Shown here: in pieces, positions 46,643-54,959 of the stretch
Layout: every line of letters starts with the position of its first letter
Position numbering within the stretch: the first letter of the stretch is position 1
Source: Aestuariivivens marinum
GTDB lineage: Bacteria > Bacteroidota > Bacteroidia > Flavobacteriales > Flavobacteriaceae
Direction: 5' to 3'
Length of the DNA: 64,000 nt
Assembly (NCBI RefSeq): GCF_022662175.1
Contig: NZ_JAKMCR010000003.1
Location: forward strand, 297,385 to 361,384
Notes under the pieces: generated by a model
Told to the model about the DNA's origin: nothing
The model's database searches: none
Seen by the model: only the letters and a program-made list of their open reading frames with translations
Translations under genes and position numbers: made by a program

Positions 46643-47725
46643 TTACATTTTTAAGTACATCGTCCTAAGTTGTTTAGGAGATATTTTTTTCTTCCAATTG
46701 TTTCCAAGTGCGTTCTCCCAAAGAGGTTCCATAGCCCATGAAATAGAAACCATAGTATCTAAATCCTCTTCACTTAAATGGGCACAAATGCCTTGTGGCA
46801 GTTCTATATTATGTTTTTCTTTCATAATTTTGAACAGCCTAACACCTTCAGGATAAAATTCTTCCAAAAAGTCAAAAACAATGCAATTTCCTATACCATG
46901 CTTGGTTCCTAAAACATATGACAATCCATAACTCATAGCATGTGCCACACCAACTTGTGAATATGCAATACTCATACCACCGTGCCAAGACGCCATCATT
47001 AGCTTATCTTGAGCTTCTGTAATACTTAGTGTATTCTCTAAAAATACTTCCTTACATAAATTGTAAGCCATATCGCCATAACTTTTACTAAAAGCATTTA
47101 AATATGATCCTTGAAGTGATTCTACAGAATGTATAAAACAATCCATTCCAGTAAAAAACCATTGGTCTTTAGGAACATTTTTAGTTAACTCGGGATCTAA
47201 TATTACTTGGTCGAAAGGGGTGTAATCTGAATTAATTCCAAGTTTCTTTTTTGGACCTGTTAATACGGTGGTTCTAGAAACCTCAGCACCTGTGCCCGAA
47301 ATGGTTGGTATGCCCACATGATATAAGGCTGGATTTTTTACTAAATCCCAACCTTGATAGGAATGGGTTTCTCCTTCATTCGTTAGCATAATAGAAACAG
47401 CTTTTGCCAAATCCAATATACTCCCTCCCCCAATACCAATAATTCCGGACGGACGTTCCTTAACACTTAAAATAATCTCTTCAACTAAGTTATCAACTTG
47501 TATTGTTTTTGGTTCTTCCTCTGTTGAAATATAAATAATTCTATCATCGTAAGATAATGAAATGCGGGATGTAAGCCAAGAATCACTCTTAAATACATCA
47601 TCTATCAAGTAGATAAATGGTGCATTCATATTTAGTCGCATTGGGGCAATGATTTCATTTAATTGATTGAAACTACCTCTGCCAAATATTACCCTTGGCA
47701 CCATTGGAAAGTTTTTATAATTCAT
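46643..47725 (-). CDS. kdnB: 3-deoxy-alpha-D-manno-octulosonate 8-oxidase (KdnB-like iron alcohol dehydrogenase)
   Basis: A 360-residue iron-containing alcohol dehydrogenase. The nucleotide-binding GIGGGSILDLAKAV (97-110) is complete, and metal ligands are Asp195 and His199 (GMDCFIHSVES), His262 and His276 (HAMSYGLSY, GTKHGIGN). Blocks such as PRVIFGRGSFNQL and HSYQGWDLVKNPALYHVGIPT match what is known of Shewanella KdnB, which oxidises C8 of Kdo so that an aminotransferase (KdnA) can make 8-amino-Kdo. kdsB and a HAD phosphatase are just upstream. KdnA is not in the window. Assignment rests on motif recognition and context. Confidence 0.8.
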   Translation of the reverse strand: MNYKNFPMVPRVIFGRGSFNQLNEIIAPMRLNMNAPFIYLIDDVFKSDSWLTSRISLSYDDRIIYISTEEEPKTIQVDNLVEEIILSVKERPSGIIGIGGGSILDLAKAVSIMLTNEGETHSYQGWDLVKNPALYHVGIPTISGTGAEVSRTTVLTGPKKKLGINSDYTPFDQVILDPELTKNVPKDQWFFTGMDCFIHSVESLQGSYLNAFSKSYGDMAYNLCKEVFLENTLSITEAQDKLMMASWHGGMSIAYSQVGVAHAMSYGLSYVLGTKHGIGNCIVFDFLEEFYPEGVRLFKIMKEKHNIELPQGICAHLSEEDLDTMVSISWAMEPLWENALGNNWKKKISPKQLRTMYLKM

Positions 47726-47827
47726 TTAATTTGTTTTCTTTTTTCACAGAAAGTAAAAATAGGTTTTATATAAATTTTATTACTGGAAATTTTTTTTTAG
47801 TGTCTTCTCCTATACACATGATTGATT

Positions 47828-48541
47828 TTAGTTCAATAACTTTAAAACATCACGCAAACTATTTACCGATATATATGCTTTTCTATTGGATTCCTTTTCA
47901 GTGACCATTTCATGGACCCATGTTGTATGGAATGGAATATGTATGGCATTTGACTTAATATTTACCAATGGTAAAACATCAGACTTTAATGAATTTCCTA
48001 TCATAAGAAATTGTGAAGGTTCTATATCTAAATGATCTAATAATTTTGAATAATTAGCTTCCTTCTTATCACTAAGCACTTCTATATGATGAAAATACTT
48101 CGTTAATCCCGATTTTTCCAATTTACGTTCTTGATCCAGTAAATCACCTTTAGTCGCCAATATCAATCTATATTTTTTTGATAAAGTTTCTAAAACTTCT
48201 TCAACCCCATCCAACAACTCTACTGGTTTGTTAAGCATGGTTTTACCTATATTAAGAATAGCTTCAAAAGTTTTAGTTCCAACATTATAATTGGATAATT
48301 CCAAAGCACTCTCAACCATTGATAATACAAATGCTTTTATTCCATAACCATATAAATCGAGATTTCTTATTTCAACCTTAAATAGCTCTTGATCTATTTT
48401 ATTAGGTGTTTCATACTCTGATAGTAATTTAGCGAACTCTGATTCGGCTTCCCTGAAATAAGTTTCATTAACCCAAAGGGTATCATCTGCATCAAAACCA
48501 ATAACTTTTATGTTTTTATATTCCTTAATCAATTTCATCAA
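47828..48541 (-). CDS. HAD-family hydrolase
   Basis: A 237-residue phosphatase-like HAD protein. Motif I is GFDADDTLW with nucleophile Asp17 and Asp19, motif II is LATKGD (about 132-137), and motif IV is FLMIGNSLKSDVLPLVN (Asp of the GNS-x-x-SD block). The helical cap between residues 25 and 100 marks it as a C1-cap type, not a KdsC-type Kdo-8-phosphate phosphatase. The substrate is not known. It lies between kdsB (10 nt) and the Kdo 8-oxidase gene, so it is probably part of the same operon. Confidence 0.88.
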   Translation of the reverse strand: MMKLIKEYKNIKVIGFDADDTLWVNETYFREAESEFAKLLSEYETPNKIDQELFKVEIRNLDLYGYGIKAFVLSMVESALELSNYNVGTKTFEAILNIGKTMLNKPVELLDGVEEVLETLSKKYRLILATKGDLLDQERKLEKSGLTKYFHHIEVLSDKKEANYSKLLDHLDIEPSQFLMIGNSLKSDVLPLVNIKSNAIHIPFHTTWVHEMVTEKESNRKAYISVNSLRDVLKLLN

Positions 48542-48551
48542 ACTTTAATCT

Positions 48552-49280
48552 TTATTTCCAAATTTTTTTTGCACGTTCTAGGTCTTCAGGAGTATCAATT
48601 TCTACACCTTGAACTTTGGTTTCAACCATTTTAATACGTTTACCATACTCCAAATACCGGATACATTCAATTTTTTCTGAAGCTTCAAGTGGCAACATTG
48701 GCAAGTGGTAAAAATCTAATATAGCCTGTTTTCTAAAGGCGTAAACCCCTTTGTGCTTATAAAATTTAGCACCAGCGTTCTTATCTCTTAAGTATGGTAT
48801 GGGACTTCTGGAAAAATATAGAGCAAAATTATTTTGATCTACTATTACCTTAACGGTATTGGGATTGTTAATCTCATCTTCATCGGTTATATGTACCATT
48901 AGAGATGCCAAATCCACTTCCCTTTTAACATCGCTTTTAAAGACTTCAATTAATTTATCTAGTGATTCCTTTTCAGTAAAAGGCTCATCTCCTTGCACAT
49001 TAATAACAATATCTATATCCATAGACTCAACCGCTTCGGCTATCCTGTCACTACCACATTCATGTTCTTTTAGGCTCATAATGGCCTTTCCTCCATTAGA
49101 TACTATTTCTTTATAAATAATATCACTATCGGTAACTACGAAAACATCATCGAACAAACAAGTAGCTACTGTAGCCTCATAAGTTCTTGATATTACCGAT
49201 TTACCTCCTAAATCCTGCATGAGTTTGCCTGGAAAACGGGAGGCCGCATAGCGTGCAGGTATCATTGCAATTATCTTCAT
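48552..49280 (-). CDS. kdsB: 3-deoxy-manno-octulosonate cytidylyltransferase KdsB
   Basis: Activates Kdo (or 8-amino-Kdo) with CTP, giving the CMP-sugar used by the lipid A Kdo transferase. The 242-residue protein shows [15 protein letters not shown] (7-21), [47 protein letters not shown] and YRKH-like [14 protein letters not shown]. Length is normal. With a Kdo 8-oxidase gene in the same cluster, the enzyme may prefer 8-amino-Kdo, as in Shewanella; that is inference. It is the first gene of the minus-strand cluster. Confidence 0.95.
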   Translation of the reverse strand: MKIIAMIPARYAASRFPGKLMQDLGGKSVISRTYEATVATCLFDDVFVVTDSDIIYKEIVSNGGKAIMSLKEHECGSDRIAEAVESMDIDIVINVQGDEPFTEKESLDKLIEVFKSDVKREVDLASLMVHITDEDEINNPNTVKVIVDQNNFALYFSRSPIPYLRDKNAGAKFYKHKGVYAFRKQAILDFYHLPMLPLEASEKIECIRYLEYGKRIKMVETKVQGVEIDTPEDLERAKKIWK

Positions 49281-49325
49281 TTAACTAATATGGATTTATT
49301 TCAAAAATAGGATAAATACTTCAAT

Positions 49326-50750
49326 TTATACTTCAAAAAAGTCATCTTTAAAACCTATAAGATACAATTTTTCCTTGGCTCTTGTGACGGCCGTATACAA
49401 CCAACGTAAATAATCTTTATCCGCCCCATTTGGCAGATAAGGTTGCTCAACAAATACCGTATGCCACTGTCCTCCTTGTGATTTATGGCAGGTAATAGCA
49501 TACGAAAATTTAACTTGAAGTGCATTAAAATGTTTGCTCCCCTTAATTTTTAAAAACTTACGGTAATTACTACTTTCATTTTCAAAATCCTTCATAACTT
49601 CTTGATAAAGTCTGTTGGAGTCGTCATAAGACAATGATGGTGTTTCTGCATGTATAGTATCTAGCAATAAAACTGTTTCAAAAGGACGCATCCTAGGATA
49701 ATCGACCATACGCACTTTCACTTCAGCAAACCGAAAACCATAAAGTTCTTCAATTTTAAAAATTTCCAAAACTTCAATAATATCACCATTGGCTATAAAC
49801 CCAGCTTCTGAGGTAGGCTTTATCCAAAAATAGTTGTTCTTGACAACCATTAAGTAGTCTCCGGTAGTCAACTCATTTTCATTAAATAAAATACGACTTC
49901 TTATTTGTTGATTATAAAGATTTGCTCGCTTATTGCTCCTAACAATGATGGTGGTCTCCTCATTACCCAAATTACTATATGCAGCATTAATTGCATCCAT
50001 AATTTCATGACCATCCAATAATCTAACAATATCGGTGTAACCATTTAAATTAAATTTAAAGCTGTCGTAAAATGAACTTAACAAAGTTTCCCTTAAAACT
50101 GTAGCGTTTTCCAAAATACCCGATTCCTCTCTTTGACGCACCACTTCATCAAGTTCAATCTTAATAACTTCTTTATTATAGTTTAAGCTTAAGGTTTTCT
50201 CATTAAGTGCTGGACTTAAATCTAGCTTTACCGGAGGTAACTGAGCTATATCGCCTATTAATAATAATTTACATTGGTGTCCAGAATATACATATTGCAT
50301 TAGATCATCAAGTAGGGAGCCATTTTCGAAAAGTTTTGATTCCCCCGGAGTATCAGGTATCATAGAGGCTTCATCTACAATAAAAATGGTATTCTTATGC
50401 TTATTAGGCTGCAATACAAATTTCACACCTCCACCTTTATCTTTTTTGGGAAAATAAATTTTCTTATGAATCGTGAAAGCTTCTTTACCCGAATAATTTG
50501 AGATAACCTTAGCAGCCCTTCCCGTTGGCGCCATTAAAACAGCACTTTTTTTGGCTTTCCAAAGATTGGTTACTAGTACTCCTATTATGGTTGTTTTTCC
50601 AGTTCCTGCATAGCCCTTTAGCACATACAACATATTTGGGGTTTTACTAAAAATAAAATCCGATAACTGCTGTAAAACAATACCTTGCTTAAGGGTTGGA
50701 GCAAACGGAAATTGACTTTTTAAAAGGGAATAAAATTCGGTTGGCGACAT
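49326..50750 (-). CDS. RecD-like AAA ATPase/DNA helicase
   Basis: A 474-residue superfamily 1 helicase-like protein. Walker A is GYAGTGKTT (46-54), the DEAS-type Walker B is IFIVDEASMIPD, and motif III is LLIGDIAQLPP. The C-terminal UvrD-like domain has YAITCHKSQGGQW (about 424-436) and the arginine-containing RWLYTAVTRAKEKLYLIG. It resembles the short RecD2/exodeoxyribonuclease V alpha-like helicases of Bacteroidota, likely in DNA repair. It lacks the N-terminal extension of RecD2. No partner RecB/C is nearby. Confidence 0.9.
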   Translation of the reverse strand: MSPTEFYSLLKSQFPFAPTLKQGIVLQQLSDFIFSKTPNMLYVLKGYAGTGKTTIIGVLVTNLWKAKKSAVLMAPTGRAAKVISNYSGKEAFTIHKKIYFPKKDKGGGVKFVLQPNKHKNTIFIVDEASMIPDTPGESKLFENGSLLDDLMQYVYSGHQCKLLLIGDIAQLPPVKLDLSPALNEKTLSLNYNKEVIKIELDEVVRQREESGILENATVLRETLLSSFYDSFKFNLNGYTDIVRLLDGHEIMDAINAAYSNLGNEETTIIVRSNKRANLYNQQIRSRILFNENELTTGDYLMVVKNNYFWIKPTSEAGFIANGDIIEVLEIFKIEELYGFRFAEVKVRMVDYPRMRPFETVLLLDTIHAETPSLSYDDSNRLYQEVMKDFENESSNYRKFLKIKGSKHFNALQVKFSYAITCHKSQGGQWHTVFVEQPYLPNGADKDYLRWLYTAVTRAKEKLYLIGFKDDFFEV

Positions 50751-50813
50751 GCATACAAACTACAAAAAATAAATAATTCCAAAGATAGAAATGATTTTTA
50801 GTTGCAATGGCTT

Positions 50814-50841
50814 TTGCGATTAAAAAAAAATTGTAGATTTG
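50814..50841 (+). promoter_or_regulatory. Promoter of the 50880 operon
   Basis: TTG at 50814-50816 (within TTTTG), a 17-nt spacer and TAGATTTG at 50834-50841, an exact TAnnTTTG match. The first gene starts 38 nt later. It also reads across the start of the divergent helicase gene's upstream region. Confidence 0.65.
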
Positions 50842-50879
50842 CTAAAACCGTTAATTTAATTTAATATAATACACTTAAA

Positions 50880-51611
50880 ATGATTTTATACGTTATTCTT
50901 GCAATAGTTATTACCATTGGTTTAGTTTGGTTAATTGATAAGTTTATTCCTTCTAAACTTAGACCAGTAGTCATGATAGCTTTATGGGTTGTAATAGGGT
51001 TTTTAGCCTATAACACATTTATGTCTATTTACAAACCCATTCAGTTTAACCAAATAAAGAATAAGCGTTATGCACTAGTTATTAAAAGCTTAAAGGATAT
51101 TAGGGATGCTCAATTGGCACACAAACAAGTTACTGGTAGGTTTTCCAATAATTTTGATGATTTGGTAAAGTTTATTGATACTGCAGAATTTACCATTACA
51201 CAGAGACGTGATACCAGTGTTTTGGACGTTGAAATGACTAAACGTTTTGGTGGTGTTGAAACTTTTAAGGACGAAGTTTTAATTGATACTTTAGGTTTTG
51301 TTTCAGTGAAAGATTCTTTATTCGGTTCAGATGATCGTTACAAAACCATGATGAACGTACCAGTTGGAGAGGAAGGTGCTAAATTTGAGCTTAAGGCGGG
51401 GTTCTTGGAGGAAAGTGATATAAAAATACCTGTTTTTGAAGCATTAGTAAAAAAGGCTGTCGTTTTAAATGATCAAGATAAAGACCTTGTGAGACAGGAA
51501 GAAGAGGTTGTGTCTGTTGAAGGTGTAAATGGAGATGCCATTAGATTAGGTTCTATGGAAGAAGTTAACACAACTGGAAACTGGCCAAAAATTTATGACA
51601 CAAAAGAGTAA
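50880..51611 (+). CDS. Membrane protein of unknown function, pilin-like helix after two TM segments
   Basis: A 243-residue protein with two hydrophobic segments (1-20 and about 29-52), then RYALVIKSLKDIRDAQLAHK and GRFSNNFDDLVKFI (about 66-96). The second stretch resembles the long helix and loop after the hydrophobic stem of type II/IV pseudopilins (I..LKDIRDAQ...G.F). The C-terminal half is acidic and has no known motif. No function is claimed. It overlaps the DUF3822 gene by 17 nt, so the two and rsmD form one operon. The family is probably conserved in Flavobacteriaceae. Confidence 0.75.
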   Translation: MILYVILAIVITIGLVWLIDKFIPSKLRPVVMIALWVVIGFLAYNTFMSIYKPIQFNQIKNKRYALVIKSLKDIRDAQLAHKQVTGRFSNNFDDLVKFIDTAEFTITQRRDTSVLDVEMTKRFGGVETFKDEVLIDTLGFVSVKDSLFGSDDRYKTMMNVPVGEEGAKFELKAGFLEESDIKIPVFEALVKKAVVLNDQDKDLVRQEEEVVSVEGVNGDAIRLGSMEEVNTTGNWPKIYDTKE

Positions 51612-52416
51612 TACACAACAAAAACCAACCAACTATAAACTGTCCATTCAAATAAGTTTGAGTGGACTTTCTTTTTGTATACTGCAGGAAGAAACAAATA
51701 CTATAATTGAGTTAAAGGATTTTAAATTTGATAAAAAATTAAATCCGCTTGAAGTTTTAGATTTTTTGAAACAGCAGTTTGGTAATGAGCAAAGCTTGAA
51801 TCAATCATTTAGTTCAGTATGTGTTATCCATACTAACGAGCTTTCAACCCTGGTTTCAAAAGCTCTTTTTAATGAAGATTGTTTGGCCGATTACCTAAAA
51901 TTCAATGCCAAAATATTAAAATCTGATTTTATAGACTACGACATTCTGAGTAATCTTGATATAATTAATGTTTATGTACCATATGTTAATATAAATAATT
52001 TTATATATGATTCTTTTGGTGCTTTTACTTACAAGCATTTTTCCACAGTGCTTATTGAAAGTATATTATCTAAAGAGAAGTCTGGAAATGATTCAAAAGT
52101 TTATGTTCATGTAGAATCGAACCATTTTGAAATAGTAGTTACAAACCAAGGTCAACTCATATTATATAATACCTTCGATTATAAAACCAAGGAAGATTTT
52201 ATTTATTATATTCTATTCACCTATGAGCAATTAAAATTGAATCCAGAAACGCATACCCTAATTCTTTTAGGTAATATCTCTAAAACTAATGAACTTTACG
52301 ATATAGCCTATAAGTATATTAGGCACATCGATTTTGGTTCTGGAATAGATAATCATAGGTTCAATGAAAAACTCTCTCAAAAGCATTCTAATTTTATTAT
52401 TTTAAATAGTTTTTAA
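51595..52416 (+). CDS. DUF3822 family protein, possible degenerate actin-like fold
   Basis: A 273-residue protein whose beta-rich N-terminus (YKLSIQISLSGLSFCILQEE, about 13-32) and later segment VYVHVESNHFEIVVTNQGQL with LTLILLGNI-like HTLILLGNISKTNEL (about 221-235) echo the two phosphate loops of actin/Hsp70-type ATPases such as PilM and FtsA. The usual Asp and Gly residues are missing, so it is likely inactive as an ATPase. Function is unknown. It overlaps its upstream neighbour by 17 nt and rsmD by 1 nt, strongly suggesting coupled translation. Confidence 0.8.
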   Translation: MTQKSNTQQKPTNYKLSIQISLSGLSFCILQEETNTIIELKDFKFDKKLNPLEVLDFLKQQFGNEQSLNQSFSSVCVIHTNELSTLVSKALFNEDCLADYLKFNAKILKSDFIDYDILSNLDIINVYVPYVNINNFIYDSFGAFTYKHFSTVLIESILSKEKSGNDSKVYVHVESNHFEIVVTNQGQLILYNTFDYKTKEDFIYYILFTYEQLKLNPETHTLILLGNISKTNELYDIAYKYIRHIDFGSGIDNHRFNEKLSQKHSNFIILNSF

Positions 52417-52949
52417 TGCGTATCATATCAGGATTGTATAAAAGCAGAAAAATTGTAGCACCTAAAAAATTACCGGTGAGACCAACAACCGATATGGCAA
52501 AAGAATCCTTGTTCAATATTATTAATAACCAATACTATTTCGATGATATTTCGGTCTTGGATCTGTTTGCCGGTACTGGAAACATCAGTTATGAGTTTGC
52601 TTCAAGAGGCACGCTTAACATTACTTGTGTTGACCAAGATTATGGTTGCATTAAGTTTATAAACCAAACTGCAAAGAATTTTGATATGCCCATTGAAACT
52701 ATTAAAAGTGATGTTTTCAAATTCTTGGAAAAAACGTCTTTAAAGCATGATATTATTTTTGCCGACCCTCCTTATAATTTTAGTGAAGTACAATTTGCAT
52801 GCATCCCTGAAATAGTTTTCAAAAATAATTTATTAAAAGATAATGGTTTATTAATTATAGAACACTCAAAGCAGACCAACCTATCTCAAGTATCCAATTA
52901 CAGCTACTCCAAAAATTATGGTGGTAGCGTTTTCTCATTTTTTGAGTAA
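52416..52949 (+). CDS. rsmD: 16S rRNA (guanine(966)-N(2))-methyltransferase RsmD
   Basis: Methylates N2 of G966 of 16S rRNA with SAM. The 177-residue protein has the family start MRIISGLYKSRKI, KLPVRPTTDMAKESLFN (18-34), the SAM-binding VLDLFAGTGN (47-56) and the catalytic FADPPYNF with DPPY at 117-120. It begins one base before the DUF3822 stop. It is the third gene of the operon and is followed by a 164-nt region with two hairpins. Confidence 0.95.
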   Translation: MRIISGLYKSRKIVAPKKLPVRPTTDMAKESLFNIINNQYYFDDISVLDLFAGTGNISYEFASRGTLNITCVDQDYGCIKFINQTAKNFDMPIETIKSDVFKFLEKTSLKHDIIFADPPYNFSEVQFACIPEIVFKNNLLKDNGLLIIEHSKQTNLSQVSNYSYSKNYGGSVFSFFE

Positions 52950-52990
52950 AAGCTATATTTTATTATTTTTTTAATCCCCTTTTTTTCAGT

Positions 52991-53012
52991 ATCTTAGAAT
53001 TCTCCCTAAGAT
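52991..53012. repeat. Inverted repeat A between rsmD and the NTF2-like gene
   Basis: ATCTTAG (52991-52997) and CTAAGAT (53006-53012) pair across an 8-nt gap. It follows a T-rich stretch. It may be a weak terminator for rsmD or part of a control region. Confidence 0.45.
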
Positions 53013-53037
53013 AGCATACCCGAAGTCTATCGTTTTA

Positions 53038-53064
53038 CCTATTTGAATTTTATTTTCAAATAGG
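53038..53064. repeat. Inverted repeat B before the NTF2-like gene
   Basis: CCTATTTGAA (53038-53047) and TTCAAATAGG (53055-53064) make a perfect 10-bp stem with a TTTTATT loop, and CCTATTTG occurs again at about 53069. No T-run follows. It sits 50 nt before the lipoprotein gene, so it could act as an operator or as structure in the leader. Confidence 0.5.
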
Positions 53065-53113
53065 CATTCCTATTTGTTTATAACAAAATAATCATTAACA
53101 AAAACACCAAACA

Positions 53114-53644
53114 ATGAAAAAACTGTTTTTATTAGTACTGGTAATAACCCTGTTTATTGCCTGCCAAAATCAACCGCAACGCTATTTTGAAAACTCAGCT
53201 GAAATTGAAACTGTTAAAGCTGGTATAAAAGCCTATGAATCTCAAGATTGGGATACCTGGAAAGCCAATTTTGCTGATACCGCAAAAATTTATGTCAATT
53301 CCAATAAAGCGTTATCGCCAGATGAAAGGATAGCTGTTTTTAAGGAAATGTTATCTAATATTGAATCGTATGGATTTAATGACAAGATGAATGAAGTAGA
53401 AATGATCGTAGATGCCAAAGGAAGAACTTGGGTAAACTATTGGAACCACTGGAAAGGAACAACAAAAATCACCAATACGGAAATTAATATCCCCGTACAC
53501 CTTACACTAAGGTTCATTGATGGCAAAATTGTAGAGGAATATGCCTATTATGACACTGCACCTATTGTAGCAGCATTTACTGAAATTGAAGCAGCAAAAG
53601 CAGTGGAGGCTGAAAATGAAGATTCCATACAAGAAAATCAATAA
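53114..53644 (+). CDS. Putative lipoprotein of the NTF2/SnoaL-like fold
   Basis: A 176-residue protein with a lipoprotein signal: a hydrophobic core (LFLLVLVITLFIA) followed by Cys17 (IACQN). The mature part (YFENSAEIETVKAGIKAYES, DTWKANFADTAKIYVNS, MNEVEMIVDAKGRTWVNYWN, VHLTLRFIDGKIVEEYAYYD) has the length and pattern of the nuclear transport factor 2-like (SnoaL) cone fold. That fold is used by many enzymes and binding proteins, so no reaction is claimed. It is followed after 12 nt by another exported protein, suggesting an operon. Confidence 0.82.
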   Translation: MKKLFLLVLVITLFIACQNQPQRYFENSAEIETVKAGIKAYESQDWDTWKANFADTAKIYVNSNKALSPDERIAVFKEMLSNIESYGFNDKMNEVEMIVDAKGRTWVNYWNHWKGTTKITNTEINIPVHLTLRFIDGKIVEEYAYYDTAPIVAAFTEIEAAKAVEAENEDSIQENQ

Positions 53645-53656
53645 AACTATATTATT

Positions 53657-54403
53657 ATGAGAACAATTAAAATCACCTTAGCTATAGCATGTTATATGTG
53701 CTTGACTATACTTACTGCACATGCTCAAAAATTTTATCGAGTACATCAAGATAATGTAAAACCCTCCATGATGCTGGAATATGAAAAAGTAGCCAAAGAA
53801 TTTAATGAAGCCTGTAAAGCACATAATGTTCAAACCCAGTGGTTAGCTACCACTATGGATGATTTTAGATATTTGTACGTGTCTCCAATTGAAAATTTTG
53901 CTGCACTAGATGAGCGTCCTATGGCAGATATGGCCAAGGCTATGGGAGATGACTTTGGTAAATTGTTTGAACGTTTTGACAAATGCTACGACTCCCATGG
54001 CACTTATATTATCGTTTTAGATGAAGAACTAACGTATATGCCAGAGGGAATTACGCAAACACAGGAAGGTCTGGACTATCGCGATTATTACTTTATACAC
54101 TTTACTCCCGAAAATGCAAAAAACTTAAAAGAGGCTATGAAAGGGGTTAAAGAGATGTTCGCTGCTAAAGGTTCCAAAAATTATTACCGTATTTACAGAA
54201 CAGGTTTTGGGCAAATGGACAGTTATTATATGATTGCTATGTCTAGTAAAGATGCCATTGATTCTGCCCAAAAATCTAAAGAGAATCAGGAACTTCTTGG
54301 TCCTGAGCGTTTTGAGGTTTTTGGAAAAGTTTTAAAATATGCTTCTAAAATGGAAGAGGTTACTGGAGAAATTAGACGCGACTTAAGTTACATGCCGAAA
54401 TAG
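53657..54403 (+). CDS. Exported protein with two ferredoxin-like repeats
   Basis: A 248-residue protein with a signal peptide (about 1-24, ending AHAQ). The mature part splits into two halves. Repeat 1 begins FYRVHQDNVKPSMMLEYEKV and ends ELTYMPEG. Repeat 2 begins RDYYFIHFTPENAKNLKEAM and ends DLSYMPK. The layout (beta strand, long helix, then a second strand-helix) resembles a dimeric alpha-beta barrel (EthD/antibiotic monooxygenase-like) fold present twice in one chain. No catalytic residue is identified. It is probably co-transcribed with the lipoprotein gene. Confidence 0.75.
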   Translation: MRTIKITLAIACYMCLTILTAHAQKFYRVHQDNVKPSMMLEYEKVAKEFNEACKAHNVQTQWLATTMDDFRYLYVSPIENFAALDERPMADMAKAMGDDFGKLFERFDKCYDSHGTYIIVLDEELTYMPEGITQTQEGLDYRDYYFIHFTPENAKNLKEAMKGVKEMFAAKGSKNYYRIYRTGFGQMDSYYMIAMSSKDAIDSAQKSKENQELLGPERFEVFGKVLKYASKMEEVTGEIRRDLSYMPK

Positions 54404-54426
54404 CATCTTGTTTTTTTGACAAAAGA

Positions 54427-54453
54427 AAGTGCGGCACATTGCCGCACTTGTTT
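54427..54453. terminator. Bidirectional terminator between an exported-protein gene and rnpB
   Basis: AAGTGCGGCA (54427-54436) and TGCCGCACTT (54440-54449) form a perfect 10-bp stem with a three-base CAT loop (or 9 bp with five in the loop). T-rich DNA flanks both sides (GTTTGTT on +, TTTCTTTTG on the minus strand), so it can serve both converging transcripts. Confidence 0.75.
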
Positions 54454-54457
54454 GTTA

Positions 54458-54759
54458 AAGTAAATCTATAAGCCGAATTCTGTACTTCAAAAAGCCTTTG
54501 TCATTTATCTGAATGTATTGTTACCAATACACTTTAGCTGCCTACCCTCCAGCGTTGGGCGTGCAACCCTTAAATACTGGTTTACATGGCATTTCACCCC
54601 ATAGAGTTTACCCGATTTCACTACAGCATTACCTGTACTTGCTTTCTGTTGCACTGGTCCTAACCTCACGGTTGGTGGCTGTTAACCACTATGGTGCACT
54701 ACGGTGTTCGGACTTTCCTCCCCCCGATAGTAATCGGGAAGCGACAAAGCGATTTACTT
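54458..54759 (-). ncRNA. rnpB: RNase P RNA (class A)
   Basis: On the minus strand, GAGGAAAGTCCGAACACC (5' part, about 54722-54705) is the hallmark start of the RNase P RNA core, and ACAGAATTCGGCTTAT near 54480-54465 is the hallmark 3' end. The 5' AAGTAAATC (54759-54751) pairs with the 3' GATTTACTT (54466-54458) as helix P1, which fixes both ends at about 302 nt. The RNA processes the 5' ends of precursor tRNAs. A promoter -7 (TACTTTTG) sits 5 nt upstream of the 5' end. Confidence 0.95.
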
Positions 54760-54763
54760 AAAA

Positions 54764-54771
54764 CAAAAGTA
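54764..54771 (-). promoter_or_regulatory. -7 promoter element of rnpB
   Basis: On the minus strand TACTTTTG (54771-54764) is an exact TAnnTTTG match, and the RNA's predicted 5' end (54759) begins 5 nt downstream, the normal distance. This independently supports the mapped end of rnpB. Confidence 0.65.
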
Positions 54772-54933
54772 ATATTAAAAAATAATTGACTAAACTTATA
54801 AGTATAAAAAAATTATGATGATACCAACTTAACCATTTAGTCTCTTAAAACACATTAAGTGCCCAAACTAATAACATGTTAATAACTCCTATTAAATTCT
54901 AAGTCTAGAATAACAAATTAAGCATTGAATTTT

Positions 54934-54941
54934 TAACTTTG
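54934..54941 (+). promoter_or_regulatory. -7 element of dnaX
   Basis: TAACTTTG matches TAnnTTTG exactly, 19 nt before the dnaX ATG. No good -33 TTG is found at the expected distance. Confidence 0.45.
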
Positions 54942-54959
54942 TTACACTAAGATTTTTCA

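Noticed and set aside
54513..54761. An 82-codon open frame on the + strand at the RNase P RNA locus
   Set aside because: It lies on the complement of rnpB; the RNA core motifs and the paired ends explain the sequence, and no protein signal is present.
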